A stretch of 64,000 nucleotides of DNA, taken from Bicyclus anynana. Lineage: Eukaryota; Arthropoda; Insecta; Lepidoptera; Nymphalidae. How positions within the stretch are numbered: position 1 is the first letter of the stretch; each line of letters opens with the position of its first letter. The translations under genes were made by a program, and so were the position numbers. The DNA lies in assembly GCF_947172395.1 (NCBI RefSeq), contig NC_069086.1:17869572-17933571 (forward strand). Reading direction: 5' to 3'. The notes beneath the pieces were generated by a model, which made no database searches, was not told the origin of the DNA, and was given only the letters and a program-made list of their open reading frames with translations. Below, in pieces: positions 30,501 to 42,250 of this stretch.

Positions 30501-31371
30501 GATACAAAGATGCAGATATGTGGCATGTCTATCTACATTATTATTATATCTACATTAATATTATGAATAGGAAAGATTTGTATTTCTGTATGTAACATAT
30601 ATGTCTTCGGCCCACCTAGTGGGGGATCACCCAACACTGCACTTTCCGGTGCAGGGTCACCATTCCAGCGCCTTGGGACCCCAATCGAGGACATCAAGCA
30701 GGTTGAACTGAGCCACTGGATGCTGGAGACTCGAGACTGCTGTTTGGAAGGATGCTTTGCTGTTTCAGCAGTTTGATTTGCTGTTTCAGCAGTGGATGAC
30801 CAGCAGCAGAAAATGATGATGATGGATGATGATGACATAGGCTGTAGTTTATCCCTGTAGTCCCACAGGAATGGTAACTATACAGGTGAAACTACAAGGT
30901 TCTGCTGATAACTAATATTACAGGACTGTCTACAGCTAATTTTTTTTGAAAACATTGTGATCTTTGTGGTGTACAAATAAAGTATATTTATCTATTACCT
31001 CTTCTTGTTCTTCTGCTTCAGCATGTGCCAACATAGTTTCATCTTTTTCACGGAGCGATTCCAATGTGTGGGGAACTTTCTTTGGTCCTTCGTCTCCCTC
31101 TTGTTTCTTTTCCAATTTGCGTCTGAAATAATTTATAAATTGAATGTGTTTATTTTCTTTTTTTTTATAGTGTTCCTTTATTTATTAAATATTATTTGAT
31201 GATTTTATATAACGTTTAATATAAGTTTTAAGATTTTCAAAAGTATGAGTATTTCATTAGGCAATAAATAAATAACTTAAATACATTTAACACAAAGAAA
31301 TATTTAAAACAACACAGCGCATAACCTAAAAACGTAAACACTAACTTCTTTTTATCCTTTCCGCGAGCCAT
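27503..31371 (-). CDS. RPF1: RPF1, Brix-domain ribosome production factor 1
   Basis: Nucleolar assembly factor of the Brix/IMP4 family needed for 60S subunit (27S pre-rRNA) maturation. Six exons on the minus strand: 31371-31346, 31122-30999, 30472-30309, 29519-29315, 28784-28639 and 27680-27503, in phase, giving 280 aa. Brix-domain stretches include PKVLITYSDNPHSKTRTFGK, MIPNSLSRYRQR, VTDVIIINENQKQPNGFLLI, HLPNGPTAHFRLSS, ILNNFSTRLGLTVGRMLGAL, FHNQRDYIFFRHHRY, and the C-terminal ELGPRFTLKLISLQQGTFDS with a final MDTSRRKF-like METSRRRFFL. The start MARGKDKKK is a short first exon joined by a phase-2 intron. The human and yeast proteins (about 349 and 295 aa) have a conserved basic segment (I-x-NK-xx-R) near the N-terminus that I do not find here, so an exon may be missing or the start may differ. 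Introns carry LINE 3' ends and a perfect palindrome. Confidence 0.95.
28549..28610. mobile_element. MITE fragment, CTTGGCAA family
   Basis: TATATCTTGGCAACTTCGTT and CGTAACACTCCCGATG match one end of the family seen at 4949 and 33546. It lies in RPF1 intron 5. Confidence 0.65.
29035..29225 (+). mobile_element. 3' end of a non-LTR retrotransposon (copy in RPF1 intron)
   Basis: CTAGGTGGACCGAGGACATG, GGAGCCGCTGGATGCTGGCG and CAAGAGGCTTATGGACAGCA match 62866-63062 closely. Translated, it reads RWTEDM..GSRWMLA..EAYGQQW, like the C-terminal tail of a LINE ORF2. It ends in a GATGATGATGAT tail. Confidence 0.7.
29567..29622. repeat. Perfect inverted repeat in the RPF1 intron
   Basis: CTTGTGGTTG-type arms: GTGGTTGTTTTACTGTGATC is mirrored by GATCACAGTAAAACAACCAC with a spacer of about 8 nt (ACAACACATTGT region). 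It is not part of a repeat family I can see elsewhere. Confidence 0.85.
30600..30830 (+). mobile_element. Rearranged LINE 3' end in an RPF1 intron
   Basis: GGCCCACCTAGTGGGGGATC (reverse-oriented piece) is followed by TCGAGGACATCAAGCAGGTT, CCACTGGATGCTGGAGACTC and GCAGTGGATGACCAGCAGCA (forward). It resembles 62866-63062 but is broken and partly inverted. Confidence 0.55.
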
Positions 31372-32920
31372 TTTGTTTTATTATTATTTGTCACGCTATT
31401 TAACTGAAACTATTTTTGTTACTATAAACAAGCTATGAATTGTATTATTTTCTTGATAAAGTTTATTATGAATTTATTTCAATTTCAGCATGTTGCACAA
31501 ATCAGCTGTCAAATGCATGTCAAAATGTCAAATGTGTTTTGACTTTTTTCTATAAACACTTCTAGTCTTTTTTTTTTAATAATGAGCTTTAGGGTTCTGG
31601 GTTCTAGCACTTCAAGTCTTCAACCTCAAGACGTGAGAGTGACGTCAAAAGAAAAAAAAACAGTACCACAGCACACAACACGAATCACATGCACTCACGC
31701 AAATGTAGACAGAGAATTAATTGCAACACAGAAATGTTTCTTTCAATAATGACAAATCAAATTATTGTTATTTCTTTATTGGTATGGACGTGAAGACAGA
31801 AGAATAGAACACTGCTTAATTAGTGTTCAATTCGATATTCGATCTTGACATGAAGCTAACTCGTTACGATAATTTGCAATCAGTTGAGGCAGTAATTGTA
31901 TATAATCGTTTCGTTACACAATCAGTCCATGCATAAGTTGTTTTTTTGGCTTATTTGAGAGAATGCTGCGGATACCAATTCGTCTTTACTTCTCTCTCTA
32001 CGGACCCACAACTCTCCGTAAGGTATTTTGAATGTAACGGATAATATTTCAATTATGATGCTAATACATAGGCAATACAAATACAAAGGCAAGTAACTAG
32101 GTATAGGTATTAGAATACCTATAATTTATTCTTTGATCGTTTTTGACGAGTAAATTATGTACTTATGTATGTACAAAGGATGTAGGTATTCATGGTTCGT
32201 TGCCAACCCGGAAAAGATGAGATGAGAACGCGAGTTTTGCTAAACTGTTGTCTTCTTAGTTGTATTTGTATGTATGAGATAAACACAGTATTAGTACAAT
32301 GGAGGTCTCAGGTAGGTAGGTTCTACAGTATGATGACAATATGTGAACGCATATCCACCTGTCGCTAACAAAACGTTAGTCGTTAGCAAGTCGCATAACA
32401 CGTGTTTATCACCAACAGCTGACAGAGGACATGAAAGGTAATTATCTCTCAATAGCAGTCACATGTTTTATGATTCCGATCTTTGTTATTACGAGCATTT
32501 GCGATGATCGCGTGATGTGTAGCTGCACATCGCGATTAAGGGCTCTGTAGATGTACGGTTAAAGAATTTGTGTCAAAAGATCTAGGGTTCGATTCCCACC
32601 GGTTTAACCAGTGGTGTGCACAAGGTTTTTATGGGTAGGTAGGTATGGTAGTACGTTTTAAATAAAATGACTTCTACAAAGTCGTCAATATTTGTTTGTA
32701 CAATATAGTAACTTTACCATAATGTAAATAAATATTATAGGTATTATTAATATATTTTATTAATTGTATTATTGTAGAGTGTCCACTTGCCAAACTTACA
32801 GTCCAGAACAAACCAAGCCGGTACCTATATTTTTTATTATCACCATCTCGCAAACATACATATTTAATTATTCACACTTTATTTTTTCAATTTATCATGG
32901 AAGAAAGAAATCTATGCTTT
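31372..32920. other. RPF1 upstream region, no gene seen
   Basis: AT-rich DNA with no conserved reading frame. A GGTTCGATTCCCACCGG motif near 32588 looks like the B box of an old SINE. The RPF1 promoter should lie close to 31372-31560 but no core element is obvious. Confidence 0.4.
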
Positions 32921-32922
32921 AA

Positions 32923-33142
32923 TCTATACCTACTTCTGTACAAATGTTATAAAGAGACAATATTTCATTGATTGTTTGTTTGTTTGTTTGCATTGAATAG
33001 GCTCCGAAACTTCTAAACGGATTTGAAAAATTCTTTTACCATTGGCAAGCTACACTATCTCCAAGTGCTATAGGCTACATTTTATCCCCGTATTCCTACG
33101 GGAACAGGAACCACGCGGGTGAAACTGTGCGGCATCTGCTAG
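32923..33142 (+). mobile_element. Lep1-like Helitron
   Basis: A degenerate start (AATCTATACC..TTATAAAGAG) and an end GTGCGGCATCTGCTAG. The interior ATTTTATCCCCGTATTCC and GGAACCACGCGGGTGAAAC are shared with the other copies. Confidence 0.7.
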
Positions 33143-33545
33143 TACCTATTATTATAGCATAGATTTCTTGCCACAACAATTATAATCGAAGCGACATTTT
33201 TTGCTACTTACAGTAACTACATTGTATGTAGTTGATACGCTTATGATTTGAAACAGTAGTTTTTTCATTCGCGAATGTAATTTACAATTCAAATCGTATA
33301 TGGCGAGACACCGCTGTCTAGAACTTGTATTTTTGCCTTTGTTGCAAAATTGTATCAATACTTTTAAGGAAAAGCACAGTAAATATCTTTACTCTGGCAA
33401 GCAAGAGCTTTTATAGGTTGGAATGAAACTTAGAAGGTCCTAGGTTTGTTTACTCCATAGGTAGCGGCCCTATCTGCTTGTAGTGCCGTGGGATCATATT
33501 TTTCAAATTCGTCAGTTACCTAATTTTACCTTAGCCAAAGGGAGC

Positions 33546-33715
33546 TATAGCTTGGCCAGATCGTTGATGTCACTCCCATGATATGCGGGCGACGGGGGGA
33601 AAGACTGCGCGGGTGTGAACGTGCGTGCGGGGAAGTGAGGTGCATCAGGCGTGGGTTTTTCATTCATCGCTACACGTATGGACCATCGGGTGTTACGGAC
33701 GAATTTGCCAAGCTA
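33546..33715. mobile_element. MITE, CTTGGCAA family
   Basis: TATAGCTTGGCCAGATCGTT to GGACGAATTTGCCAAGCTAT, with the core GGGTTTTTCATTCATCGCTA. About 170 bp, with clear inverted ends. Confidence 0.75.
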
Positions 33716-34085
33716 TAGTTTGGGCTAGTACATATTGTATTCTGCGGTTTGGGGTAATGAAATGGCTACGTTTGTATTGTTCTTGTATATATGTATAGTT
33801 ATCTCCTAGTTAATAAAGGTAACTATTGTTAATTAATATAGGTATCTAAGTAAATATATATTTTTAGTAGGTATATAGGTATGTTACATATAATATATCG
33901 ATGTTAAGTATGACATACCTATATATTCAGATAATAGGTAATTATTATATCCATTTATGTTTTATGGCGGACATAAATAATACAAACACGTGTTAAAAGT
34001 AATACGCCTTATTACGTAGAACTTAGAAGACGATTTAAATATAATATTTATCAGATTTCGATATCTCTTTTTGCCCTTTGAAATC

Positions 34086-34385
34086 CATCATCATCATCAA
34101 CAATCCATATTCAGCTCACTGTTCAGCACGAGTCTCGTCTCAGCTTAAGCTTTAAGCTGGCCAAATGCGGATTGGCGAATTGGATTCACACACATCGTAG
34201 AGAATTGAGAAAATTCTCAGGTTGCAGGTTTCCTCACGATGTTTTCCTTCACCGTTTGAGATTGAGATATTTAATATCTTAAAATGCACATAACTGAAAA
34301 GTTGGAGATGCATTTCCCGGACCGAATTCGATCCTACGCCCTCCAAATAGAAGAGGTCATATCCACTGGGCTATAACGATTCACG
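34086..34385 (-). mobile_element. Type-1 SINE, reverse
   Basis: Starts ATCATCATCATCAACAATCC (tail) and runs through GCAGGTTTCCTCACGATGTT to a degenerate tRNA-like head near 34330-34385. It is the same family as 58360-58672. Confidence 0.8.
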
Positions 34386-35469
34386 ACTCACATCCATACC
34401 TACTTAGTATTATAAATGTAAAAGTAAGTATGTCTGTCTGTTATCTTTTTACGGGTAAACCTCGGTATTGCTTTGGATGAATCGATCTTGAAGGTTCAAA
34501 AGTCCTTGTAAACTAGGTATACTGTACTTGAAATAAATGAATTTCACTTTGCAATTGCTCGTTGTAGAGTCAACATCTCCTGAGGATGCTCTGGTTTCGG
34601 GGTGAAACTTAGAGAATATTTTATTGGACCTGGGTGACGTTGTCGCATGCGTTCGTCGGCTTTTCGCGGATGATAGACAAATAAATAAATAATTATATAT
34701 CATGATGAACTTCCGCAAAGTAACGTCTGGTTCTATCCGAGTGTGCAATATGTAATTTGGTGATTACAAATGGTTCTGGATCTCAGATTCTGGATAAGTT
34801 AGGAGCCTGATATTTGGGTAAATGATATTTCAAAGTGTTAGCTTCGTTATGACTATACAAAATACACAATTTGTAAAACTTTTCTCGATAGTTTATTTTT
34901 TTGAAAAATACATGTTTTGCTCACATTTTTCTTTCAATGTCAGGAAAAGCAAACTTATTTTCTTGAATTTTTGTTTTGTATAGAAAATTAGGTATCTTGA
35001 ACATGGCCATTTTGTTTTTCGTTATGTTGTTTAATTAACTTGCAATTAGGTAAAAATGGTTTCGACGTCAATCGCTCCGTGCTTTATACTCACGTGAAAG
35101 TCATAATTCGGCGCTTCGAATTTTATCCATATCGTACCGACACGCTGCGCGCTCTTAATGATTTATAGGGTAGATACTTACTTACCTTTTCTAATTCTTA
35201 TTTCTCCATTAACTAAAACACACCAACCTCATTGGTCTACGCGCTTTCACAAAATCCTCAAACACGCTGTGTTAGCTCTGACCGGACAAACAATACGTTT
35301 CTACGAAACGCCATTCGTCTACAAGTGTAACTTACAAAAGACTTGCCTTTTTACATTTCTTACGGCTTACCTTTGTTTGGATACAGAGACATTCCTGGGG
35401 TTGTTATTTCTAAAATAATTAAAGCCGCCTTTGCATGCTCTTAGTTTAAATTATTCATATTTAATGTTT

Positions 35470-36185
35470 TACTAGCGGACGTCCGTGTGGATTTCAGCTT
35501 TTCAAAAATCCCACGGGAACCATGGATATATAACCTTCCTCTTCAATCCATATATCTATTAAAAGAACCGCATCAAATCCGTTGCGTAGTTTTAAAGATT
35601 TTAGCAAACATAGGGACAGAGAAAGCGACTTTGTTTTATACTATGTAGTGATAAGGTCGCCTTTGCATGCTAATTCTTAGTTTAAATTATACATTTTTAT
35701 CCTCCGGTTACGGATTAAAACGCAGCGTAGGTAGGTATCTACGCAAAGAGTTTCTTCTTCTACTTCAAGTACTTTCACCCTTCAGCCAAAACAATTTTTT
35801 CTAACCAGATCTATCCCAGGATCAGGGCTGCAGTCGTTGCTTCACTAGGAAATAACAAACAAACCGTACCTATTCTTATTTATAGACAACTAGCAGACGC
35901 CGCGCGGTTTCACCCGCGTTTTGATGTTCCCGTAAGATACGGGGATAAAAAATAACCTATAACATCCGGGGATTAGTGTAGCTTCCCAACAGTGAAATCA
36001 TTTTTTAAATCGGTTCCATGGTTTCAGAGCTTCAATGCAAACAATCTAAATACCTGCCTATATTATTAAAACGGGTACTTGCCTAATGTTTTAATAATAT
36101 AGGCAGGCTCATATCTATACAAATATTATAAAGAGGAAATTTTTGATTTGATTTGATGATGAGGATTTGATTGTTTGTTTACACA
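35470..36185. mobile_element. Cluster of Helitron-like fragments
   Basis: TACTAGCGGACGTCCGTGTG (35472), GGGAACCATGGATATATAAC, a reverse Lep1-like end CTAGCAGACGCCGCGCGG (35890) and a forward start CTATACAAATATTATAAAGA (36115). These look like several truncated copies. A palindrome TGCCTATATTATTAAAA..TTTTAATAATATAGGCA lies at 36056-36106. Confidence 0.55.
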
Positions 36186-37573
36186 CAGTACACGGTCTCA
36201 GCCATAGATCACTTTAGAATAGTAGGTGAAGAAAAAGGTAACCATAAGTTCTTATGTTAGTATCTAATATCTAGGTAGCTTTCAATATACTTAATATATA
36301 TTTTTTAATGTGATGAGAATAAAAAACCCATTTTTTCATTTTAATAAAAAACTGTGAACAACGTAATCTACTTACTTCTTAACTACCTACTTGACGTTTT
36401 TAAATTTTATTGTAGAAAGTAAAAATGTAAGCCAAGTTTCCCAAAATAATGAACAAAAATAATTTTATCAGTTAAGTAATCAGAAAGTTGAAATGATTAT
36501 ATAAAAACTTACAGATCTTATTATTTGGGTTGTTTCTACTTGTTTATTATTTTCCGATTCTATCTTGGTAATTTTGATAAATCAGGATTAAGTATTTATT
36601 AATATGATTATGAAAAAAATATCATTTTATGGATTAGTGCTTATAGTGCCATCTATCGTATCGTGTAGTTCATCTTGATCAACTTAATAAGATTAACTCA
36701 TGATCTACAACTTGTTCGATAAATCATAACAGATGGCGCTGGTGGTTGCAAAAGACCAAACGTTGGTGATTCAGTGGTTTTCTGTTAGTAATGAAATGCT
36801 TTGTGTTGATTTAGCAATTAGTTTGGAGTTTGGACTACTTTTGTTTTTAGTGAACAAAGATAACCATGAATAAAACAGAAAAAATATGTGGCAGTAAATA
36901 TATTCAGAAAATATCAACCATTATCTTAATCGACTCGTTTTCGTCAGTATAAAATGTATAGACAAGTGTATCGATAACTTAGTAAAAAATTACAGTATCA
37001 TCGATAACAAAGTTCTATAACTGATCTCTTAACACTAATAGTTCATTATTGCTTTATACAATATCGTATCGAGTATAACATTCGATAACACAGATATCAT
37101 TAGATAACTATCTAAAACTTAGAAATAAGCCAGCCGTCGCTCACTCGATCAATCTCGTACACGATAAACACTTAATTTAGATATAATAATAATTACATAT
37201 CACAATGAGACGTCCCTTCAACGCTGTTCACTCGCACACAAACAATAATACAAAATACAAAACGAAGGCACGAGATCTGTCTATTTCATCTACGACTAAC
37301 GTAAACATGCTCTAAAAAATTTAGTCTAAATGCACGCGCACGTCGGCACGCATCAGTCGAAGTCGCCCGGGAGAAGGTACCAACTAACATAGTTTCATAT
37401 CAGTAATATAAAAGAGTTAAAGCGGTTCTGGAATACAATGACTGGTCCGACGGAGGTCGTTCCCCGCGTCGGCTGTGGGTAATGGAATGTCGGCGCGCGG
37501 CCGCTCCCGGCGCTCTTTGTGCGGACGGGCAGGTAGCCCGCCGCGAGCACGTCTCCGCACTGCCGCGACGCGG
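36186..37573. other. Downstream flank and 3' UTR of innexin 2
   Basis: AT-rich DNA from 36186 to about 37300, then mixed composition up to the innexin stop at 37574. I see no other gene and cannot place the poly(A) site. Confidence 0.35.
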
Positions 37574-38653
37574 CTACACTGTGTCCTTGCCTTCGAACTT
37601 CTTCGCCAGGTCGCCCATCAGCTCCTTGTAGATCAGCGGGTCGATGTTCTTGCCGAGCTGGTACAGCACGAACCAGTCTCCTATCTGCAGCTTGCGAGCG
37701 ACGGTCTCGACTTGCTCCTGCGGGGCGAGCCGGCTGCGCGCCCGCAGCAGGTACAGGCGCACCCGCGGGCCCGCCACCACGGCCGCGCGGTAGATCAACG
37801 AGATGCCGCTGAGAATCGACAAGATGATGAACCAGAACCACAGGAACACGTAGATCTTTTCGTTGACGATGTTCAGCGGCAGGACGCACAACCCGTCGAA
37901 CTTCTGCACGGTTCCCGATGGACCGTATTTGTGGAAGGTGCATTTCGTCACTTTAGGAAACACTCGCGCCATCGGGTCCTCTCTCTCTTCAGGTTCCATC
38001 TCCGTAAAGCGTACGACATCTCGGCCGTACGTCGAGAACTCTCCGTCCAAGAAAAAGTCCATAAAGTATATTTGTCCTACCACATTTATAAAATTCAATA
38101 CTTCACAAATAAAGAAGCGGAAGGCGTAAAAATTTTGTGTGTGTAAGTTCGTAAAAAAATAGTCGACTAGCAATTTCTTTCGATCAGCTTTGCAATCCTC
38201 GCCGACTACCGGACAATTCAAATCCAGCACGAGCATTTTTACGCGTCCTCCTTCCCATGTCTTCCACAGATAACGGGGCACATAAAACAGAATGGCTTGA
38301 AAGAACAACACAAAACACACCCACTGGTAATATTTGTGATATTTCATCTCGTCCTGTCCATCGACGTGAGACGCGACGCCGGGCTGTGCGAAATCCTTGC
38401 CCACGCGCCCGACCAGTCGGTTCGGAATCGTGAACGTCGAGTAGATCCAGCAGTAGGTGTCCATGACGGCATACGGGATTTCATCGACGATGCAGTCGAT
38501 GGGGTCCCCGATGTACTGCCGCGACGTGACGAGCAGCGAGAAAGCGATTAGGATGATCACGGTGGCCTTGTAGTGCAGACGGAACACATTGTTGTCGATG
38601 CACACCGAGTCGAGCTTGAGAAGGCCCTTCACAGAGCCGAAAACGTCAAACAT
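37574..38653 (-). CDS. inx2: Innexin 2, gap junction channel subunit
   Basis: Four-pass membrane protein that forms insect gap junctions. The single coding exon gives 359 aa, close to Drosophila Inx2 (367 aa). It starts MFDVFGSVKGLLKLD, which is the Inx2-type N-terminus. TM1 is about 27-47, TM2 about 108-128 with the family signature YYQWVCFVLFFQA (108-120), TM3 about 178-200, TM4 about 268-290 (LWFWFIILSILSG). Loop 1 has Cys54 and Cys68, loop 2 has Cys238 and Cys256, the conserved pairs. CTFHKYGPSG and LPLNIVNEKIYVFLW are diagnostic. The C-terminal tail (..ELMGDLAKKFEGKDTV) is short. An in-frame upstream extension to 38812 is Arg/Pro-rich and not innexin-like, so I start at 38653. The lack of introns and the high third-position GC contrast with the AT-rich surroundings. 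Confidence 0.97.
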   Translation of the reverse strand: MFDVFGSVKGLLKLDSVCIDNNVFRLHYKATVIILIAFSLLVTSRQYIGDPIDCIVDEIPYAVMDTYCWIYSTFTIPNRLVGRVGKDFAQPGVASHVDGQDEMKYHKYYQWVCFVLFFQAILFYVPRYLWKTWEGGRVKMLVLDLNCPVVGEDCKADRKKLLVDYFFTNLHTQNFYAFRFFICEVLNFINVVGQIYFMDFFLDGEFSTYGRDVVRFTEMEPEEREDPMARVFPKVTKCTFHKYGPSGTVQKFDGLCVLPLNIVNEKIYVFLWFWFIILSILSGISLIYRAAVVAGPRVRLYLLRARSRLAPQEQVETVARKLQIGDWFVLYQLGKNIDPLIYKELMGDLAKKFEGKDTV

Positions 38654-38920
38654 GGCGGTTGAACTAGCCGCGGGCGCGCGGCGCGTCGATCGCGGTAATC
38701 GAGGAGTCGGGCGTGCGCTTCGCCCTCGTGCCGAGTGCGGAATGCTGGTGGGGCGAGGCTGCAGCGGGGGGCTCGCGAGGCGCTCAGCGGGGAGGGGGCG
38801 CGCCCCCCGCACACGCAGTCGCAGTCTTGGGCTCGGGGCTCCTCGCTCGGATCAACGACACAGCACTGACCCTATTTCCACCTATATTCGTGGCGTCATC
38901 TGGTAGCCGCCGCCGCTAGC
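38654..38920 (-). promoter_or_regulatory. GC-rich 5' leader of innexin 2
   Basis: CpG-rich block (GGGGAGGGGGCGCGCCCCCC near 38800) immediately upstream of the ATG, dropping to AT-rich DNA after 38930. It is open in one frame but Arg/Pro-rich and unlike any innexin. It is probably a 5' UTR exon and core promoter; a splice site or start point cannot be fixed. Confidence 0.45.
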
Positions 38921-40005
38921 TACGCATCTCAAAACAAGCATTAAAATTACTCGTGGCATTACGGACGGCGGGCACAATTAAATACGCACTTATCTATTGA
39001 TTGCATCATTTAACGAGTTGCCGATGAGATGCCAGTGTGGTTCGTGAGGATTTTCGGGTGGTCAAGAAATTGTTGTAGAAATTTTACAATTTTTGGTTTC
39101 CTAAATATACGGTCAATTTCCACGACTATTACTTATAGTCTTCATTGCTGTCCAATATCTTAAAAATACTTTGGAACATTGATCGTTATATTAACATAAT
39201 ATATTTACAGGGGCTTTAGTTATACGCAAGGGTCGATAAGCTTACTATTATCTCGAATTCCCCGTTATAAAGGGTGTAGAAATGTGGTAACCTATATTTG
39301 TACCCTTTTTAAAAATAAATGTTCAATGAATAGTTCAAACGTACAAAGTTACGTTCAAAGTACGTAAAACTTTTGTTCGACTAAATGGCAATTAAGTAGT
39401 CTAGGCCACCGACAAGTGCTGATTACTTAATAACAGAAGTTCATTTGTAAATTATGGGTTCTTTTTTCTGATTTATTAATGTTGTGAGCATGATTTTATT
39501 ACTACTTAAACTCGAACACTTCACTTAAAAATATTTAACTGCCTTTGCCTGTCTACTTTTATAAAAATAACTCTCTTTATGCTAGGAAGATCTGTTATAA
39601 AATGAAATATCAAATTAACTTGGCTCTTTCACTGCTATGCACATTTCGTCTAAGGCCCATTGCCTAGTCTGCGACCTACCTATAGAATATACCTATGTAT
39701 TAGGAAATGGGCGGTACCAGTGATGGTTTTAGAGGGTGGTAATCGCCCAGGCTACGTTCTAGCTGGAAACAACACTGAAATTTATTCAAAACAATTTTTT
39801 TTTTCATAAAATAGTATGACAAGCACTATAAATATTTAAAAAAAAATTCTCGTCATACTAATTTGATAAAATCATGTCGACAGTCATCAATCTTCGATCT
39901 TTAGCGAAGGGTTGCCAATTTTACCATGAAGCTACGAGTAAGTAAGTATGGCCACTGTGGATATGATAACTCATAATATTCTGTAGAAAATATGAAATTT
40001 ATACT
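38921..40005. other. AT-rich intergenic DNA
   Basis: I see no conserved reading frame, RNA gene or identifiable element here. Confidence 0.4.
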
Positions 40006-40194
40006 TCTATACTAATATTATAAAGAGGAAAGATTTCTTTGTTTGCATTGAATAGGCTTTGAAACTACTGAACCGATTTGAAAAATTCTTTCACTGGGAA
40101 GCTACAATATCCCCGAGTGTTATAGGCTATATTTTATCCCCGTATTCCAACGGGAGAGGGAACCACTCGGGTGAGACCGCGCGGCATTTGCTAG
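40006..40194 (+). mobile_element. Lep1-like Helitron, near complete
   Basis: Starts TCTATACTAATATTATAAAG and ends GACCGCGCGGCATTTGCTAG. The 3' hairpin ACCGCGCGG followed by CTAG fits the Helitron CTRR rule. Confidence 0.8.
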
Positions 40195-41958
40195 TATTAG
40201 ATACATTTTATATTTGGGCAATAGAGGTCACCACAGTTCATAGATACTCTACAATCGCAACAGTTATGGTAGAAGCATGAACTTACAGCTTTTATAAAAT
40301 GAGGAAGGTCCGGCCAGTACAGGCAGCCCAGTCTACAACTCTACGGAATAATGAGATCGCTTCACCCGTTCAGGAGCTATGGTGCTACAGACAGACAGAC
40401 AGACACGTCAAACTTAAAACACCCTGTAGGTAGATACGTAAGTAATATACCTAAACAGGTCAAAAACAGAACCTGCGTTTGTGCTGTCGGTAAAAAAACG
40501 TTTACTCAAGGATTAGCCTCGAGGGATAAAAAATATTCATAAGAGCATACAGTAGGTAGGTAATGTACGGGTATTAAGATAAGTAGATGTAATTTGCTTA
40601 AGACCATCGTTTCTCGAAAGTCCTCACATTTAAGATTACTGAGAACTATTATGATTATTATCAGCTATTTATGAAGTTAAGTGTTTATACAAAATGTTCA
40701 TTATTATCTTATGGTCTAAGATTATTATTAGACAAGGCAATATCCATTGGCGTATCTAGATTTATTATATAAAATAGGCCTGGGGTGGGCCTTGCCCCTG
40801 ACATCAAGTCTATTATTAGTATCATAATAGAATAGTGATGATGACAGTTTTTTAAATTGTATATAAATTAAGAGTATGCTAATAGTAAAGCAATTTTGTA
40901 AAAGTAACAGGGTATCTGCGATCATTACTTTCGGAGCTACAGGGATTTAAAGGGTCAGATTTGCGGCGCTGCCGCGGATCCCTGAAAAACGCCCCATACA
41001 AAATGGTACGAGCTAATGACGTCGTAGGCAATTAATGATCGTTAGATTTGTATGGGCGTTTAAACAAAATTACTTATATCTTTGTTATTTCTGCGTTTAT
41101 GTTTATAGTTTACATATTAAAAAATGTCACATTTAATGCAAGGAAGCTAAAACTGTATGAATTTTCATCTAATCACGATAAAATATTTTTAGTAGATTTT
41201 GTAATTTTATAATCTTATTTATTTTGCAAATATCCAGTCAACCTTTGCTTTTTTTGTATACATTAGTTAACATTGACCTTGTTTACCCGAATGCATCATA
41301 AAAATCAATATATTCAAACCTAGTCCATCCCTATTCCATCCCCATTCCATATCGGTAGGGCTGAATTCTAGGATGGGCACAAGTCCATTCTAGGGTGGGC
41401 ACGGCCCACCCGGCCCACCCGCTATAGGTATACGCCTATAGCAATATCCTACATCTATGCGGGCAAATGCGGAATAGTGTCAACTAGCCTATTATAATTA
41501 ACATCAGCTGAAAGTATCTAATAGTTAAACATTATCATTCTAAGCACGCCAACCCTTATCAGCGCGTTGGGTCTATATACAGTGGCGGACTTACAAATTT
41601 GCCGTCAGTAGGCTATTGAATTTTTGCAGCCCCTACTGAACTCTGAAATTCGATAGGTATCGATAGGTACAATATAATGTCGTTGGAATCAATACAATAC
41701 CTTAAATTGTGTCAATAAAATTGCAAGTTTTTAATATTTTAGTAGGATTAATATAGGCCAAATTTTCCGCCCTCTAAAATCTGCCGCCCTAGGCTCCAGC
41801 CTACTTAGCCTACTACTTACACTACTTAATCCACCACTGTCTCTATAAGTTTTATGTCCACTCTTCTATTAGGACGGAGGCATGGCTTTAAAGCACAAGC
41901 CTAAGTAATTTTCCTCATTATCGGCCGTAGTAGGGCGATAATGAGGAAAATTACTTAG
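40195..41958. other. Intergenic DNA, no gene seen; palindrome at its end
   Basis: No conserved frame. 41900-41961 holds an inverted repeat: CCTAAGTAATTTTCCTCATT with AATGAGGAAAATTACTTAGG around CGGCCGTAGTAGGGCG. It abuts the SINE that follows. Confidence 0.5.
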
Positions 41959-41959
41959 G

Positions 41960-42250
41960 CGGCCGCGTGGCGCAGTGGGTGACCCTGCTTTCTGCATCCA
42001 CGGCCGTGGGTTCGATTTCCACAACTGGAAAATATTTGTGTGATGAGCATGGGTGTTTTAAAGTGTTTGTATGTATTTATACATTATATAAGTATTTATA
42101 TGTAGTATATAATATATAATTGTATATTAATATTATAATATCAACTATCTTAGCACCTATAACACAAGCTACTCTGTATGCTTACTTTGGGGCTAGATAG
42201 TGATGTGTATTGTTTAAGTATATTTATTTATTTATATTTATTTATTTACT
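41960..42250 (+). mobile_element. tRNA-headed SINE (type 3)
   Basis: The head GGCCGCGTGGCGCAGTGGGT resembles an A box and GTGGGTTCGATTTCC a B box. The body is GTGTGATGAGCATGGGTGTT..GGGGCTAGATAGTGATGTG and the tail is (TATTTATTTA)n. Confidence 0.8.

Noticed and set aside
38654..38812. N-terminal extension of innexin 2 (412-residue frame)
   Set aside because: The extension is Arg/Pro-rich and unlike innexins, whose N-terminus MFDVFGSVKG is well conserved. Treated as 5' leader.
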